Origin: Synchiropus splendidus
Lineage: Eukaryota; Chordata; Actinopteri; Syngnathiformes; Callionymidae
Assembly (NCBI RefSeq): GCF_027744825.2
Contig: NC_071336.1
Span: forward strand, 16,214,501-16,278,500
Length of the DNA: 64,000 nucleotides
Reading direction: 5' to 3'
The notes under the pieces were generated by a model that was not told the origin of the DNA, made no database searches, and worked only from the letters and a program-made list of their open reading frames with translations. A program made the translations under genes and the position numbers. Below are positions 63,293 to 64,000 of this stretch, piece after piece (the stretch's first letter is position 1; every line of letters begins with the position of its first letter).

Positions 63293-63355
63293 CCATGAGG
63301 TGGGCAAAATGTGGCCGGTGGGCCAGGTGTGGCCCTTTGCCTGTATATCAGTGGC
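63293..63355. mobile_element. hAT-like transposon end, decayed
   Basis: GAGGTGGGCAAAATGTGGCC then GGTGGGCCAGGTGTGGCCC resembles the vertebrate hAT terminal pattern GGGGTGGGCAAACT...GGGCCACATGTGGCCC. Only this end is visible. Confidence 0.5.
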
Positions 63356-64000
63356 CATCATGAGGTCAAAAGTACAGAAGAAATTGTACTTTTTACATTG
63401 TTTACCTAATCTAATCCTAAACTTTTAGGCTTTTATTATTACTATTCTTTTTCCCTTTGTTGTATTTTTGAATTCCTTTTAAGAGTAATGTTCAATTTGT
63501 GTCCCTCCAAATAAATAAATGAAATATATTGAAAAAATACATTGTAATTAAGTACCTTTATATCACATATTTTAATTTTAATTTATTTATTTTTTTTCAT
63601 CAATATTCAGGATTTAATCCAAATGGTTTTTTAAACAAAATAATATATTACAGAATATTTTTTTATATTATTATAATTTTAAGAAATAAAATGCTGAGTT
63701 ACATTAAATAACATTTACTGTTTTTCTTGAGACTTGACATCCCCTCATATTTATGTGTTATGTCATGTGGCCTTTTAGGAAATGTAACACTTGGCTTAGG
63801 CACCGGCACACGTGCCGTCACCTCAAGTTCACACTCTGGACCCCAGTTTAAAAAGTTGTCGTATTTGGGAGGAAACAATGCTGTGTAAACGAGTGACGCC
63901 CCTGGTAGCGAATGATTGTAGCATTACTGCTTCTGTGTCCAGTTACTGCGGCTGTACACACAACTGAATGTGACGTTTTAACAAGTTCCACCTCTAACCA

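Larger units (their letters stand above)
55465..64000. other. Gene-poor downstream region
   Basis: No exon with both family resemblance and plausible borders was found on either strand. Open frames such as 58,194-58,616, 61,365-61,724 (minus) and 62,103-62,468 (minus) look random. Decayed repeats lie at 60,275-60,310, about 60,955-61,025 and 63,293-63,355. The stretch 63,510-63,720 is very AT-rich. Confidence 0.6.

Overview
The window is vertebrate nuclear DNA, almost certainly from a ray-finned (teleost) fish. Genes are split into short exons with GT/AG introns, several of them only 56-71 bp. The encoded proteins are vertebrate-type ACAP, AGFG and IRS proteins. The introns carry CA/GT microsatellites and interspersed repeats of a kind familiar from fish genomes. 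No rRNA, tRNA, CRISPR array or prokaryotic feature was seen.

Layout: (1) 1-13,916, minus strand: the 5' part of an ACAP-family Arf-GAP, best matching ACAP1. Fifteen coding exons cover BAR, PH and the start of the ArfGAP zinc finger, and the gene runs off the left edge. (2) 13,917-17,088: divergent intergenic region. (3) 17,089-27,254, plus strand: a complete 14-exon AGFG2-type gene (Arf-GAP with FG/NPF repeats), about 488 residues by my joining. (4) 27,255-29,909: intergenic, ending in a CpG-rich promoter region. (5) 29,910-54,124, plus strand: an insulin receptor substrate (IRS) gene. It has a PH exon, a 14.4-kb intron, a PTB exon, a 71-bp intron, a 3.1-kb exon with the phosphotyrosine tail, and a probable small last coding exon 5.9 kb further on. 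It would encode about 1,273 residues. (6) 54,125-64,000: 3' UTR and gene-poor DNA with decayed repeats.

How the genes relate: two Arf-GAPs of different subfamilies are transcribed away from each other, and an insulin-signalling adaptor follows the second. ACAP1 and AGFG proteins act in endocytic sorting and recycling; ACAP1 has been linked to GLUT4 recycling, which is downstream of IRS signalling. No shared regulation can be shown from the sequence. The most interesting point is evolutionary. An IRS gene directly next to AGFG2 matches the neighbourhood of rodent Irs3 (lost or pseudogenised in humans), while AGFG1 and IRS1 are linked elsewhere in the human genome. The IRS gene here may therefore be a full-length, intron-split IRS3 orthologue rather than IRS1, although its PH and PTB sequence reads most like IRS1.

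All three start codons have an in-frame stop just upstream. All exon joins were done by hand using reading phase and family similarity, with no database search.
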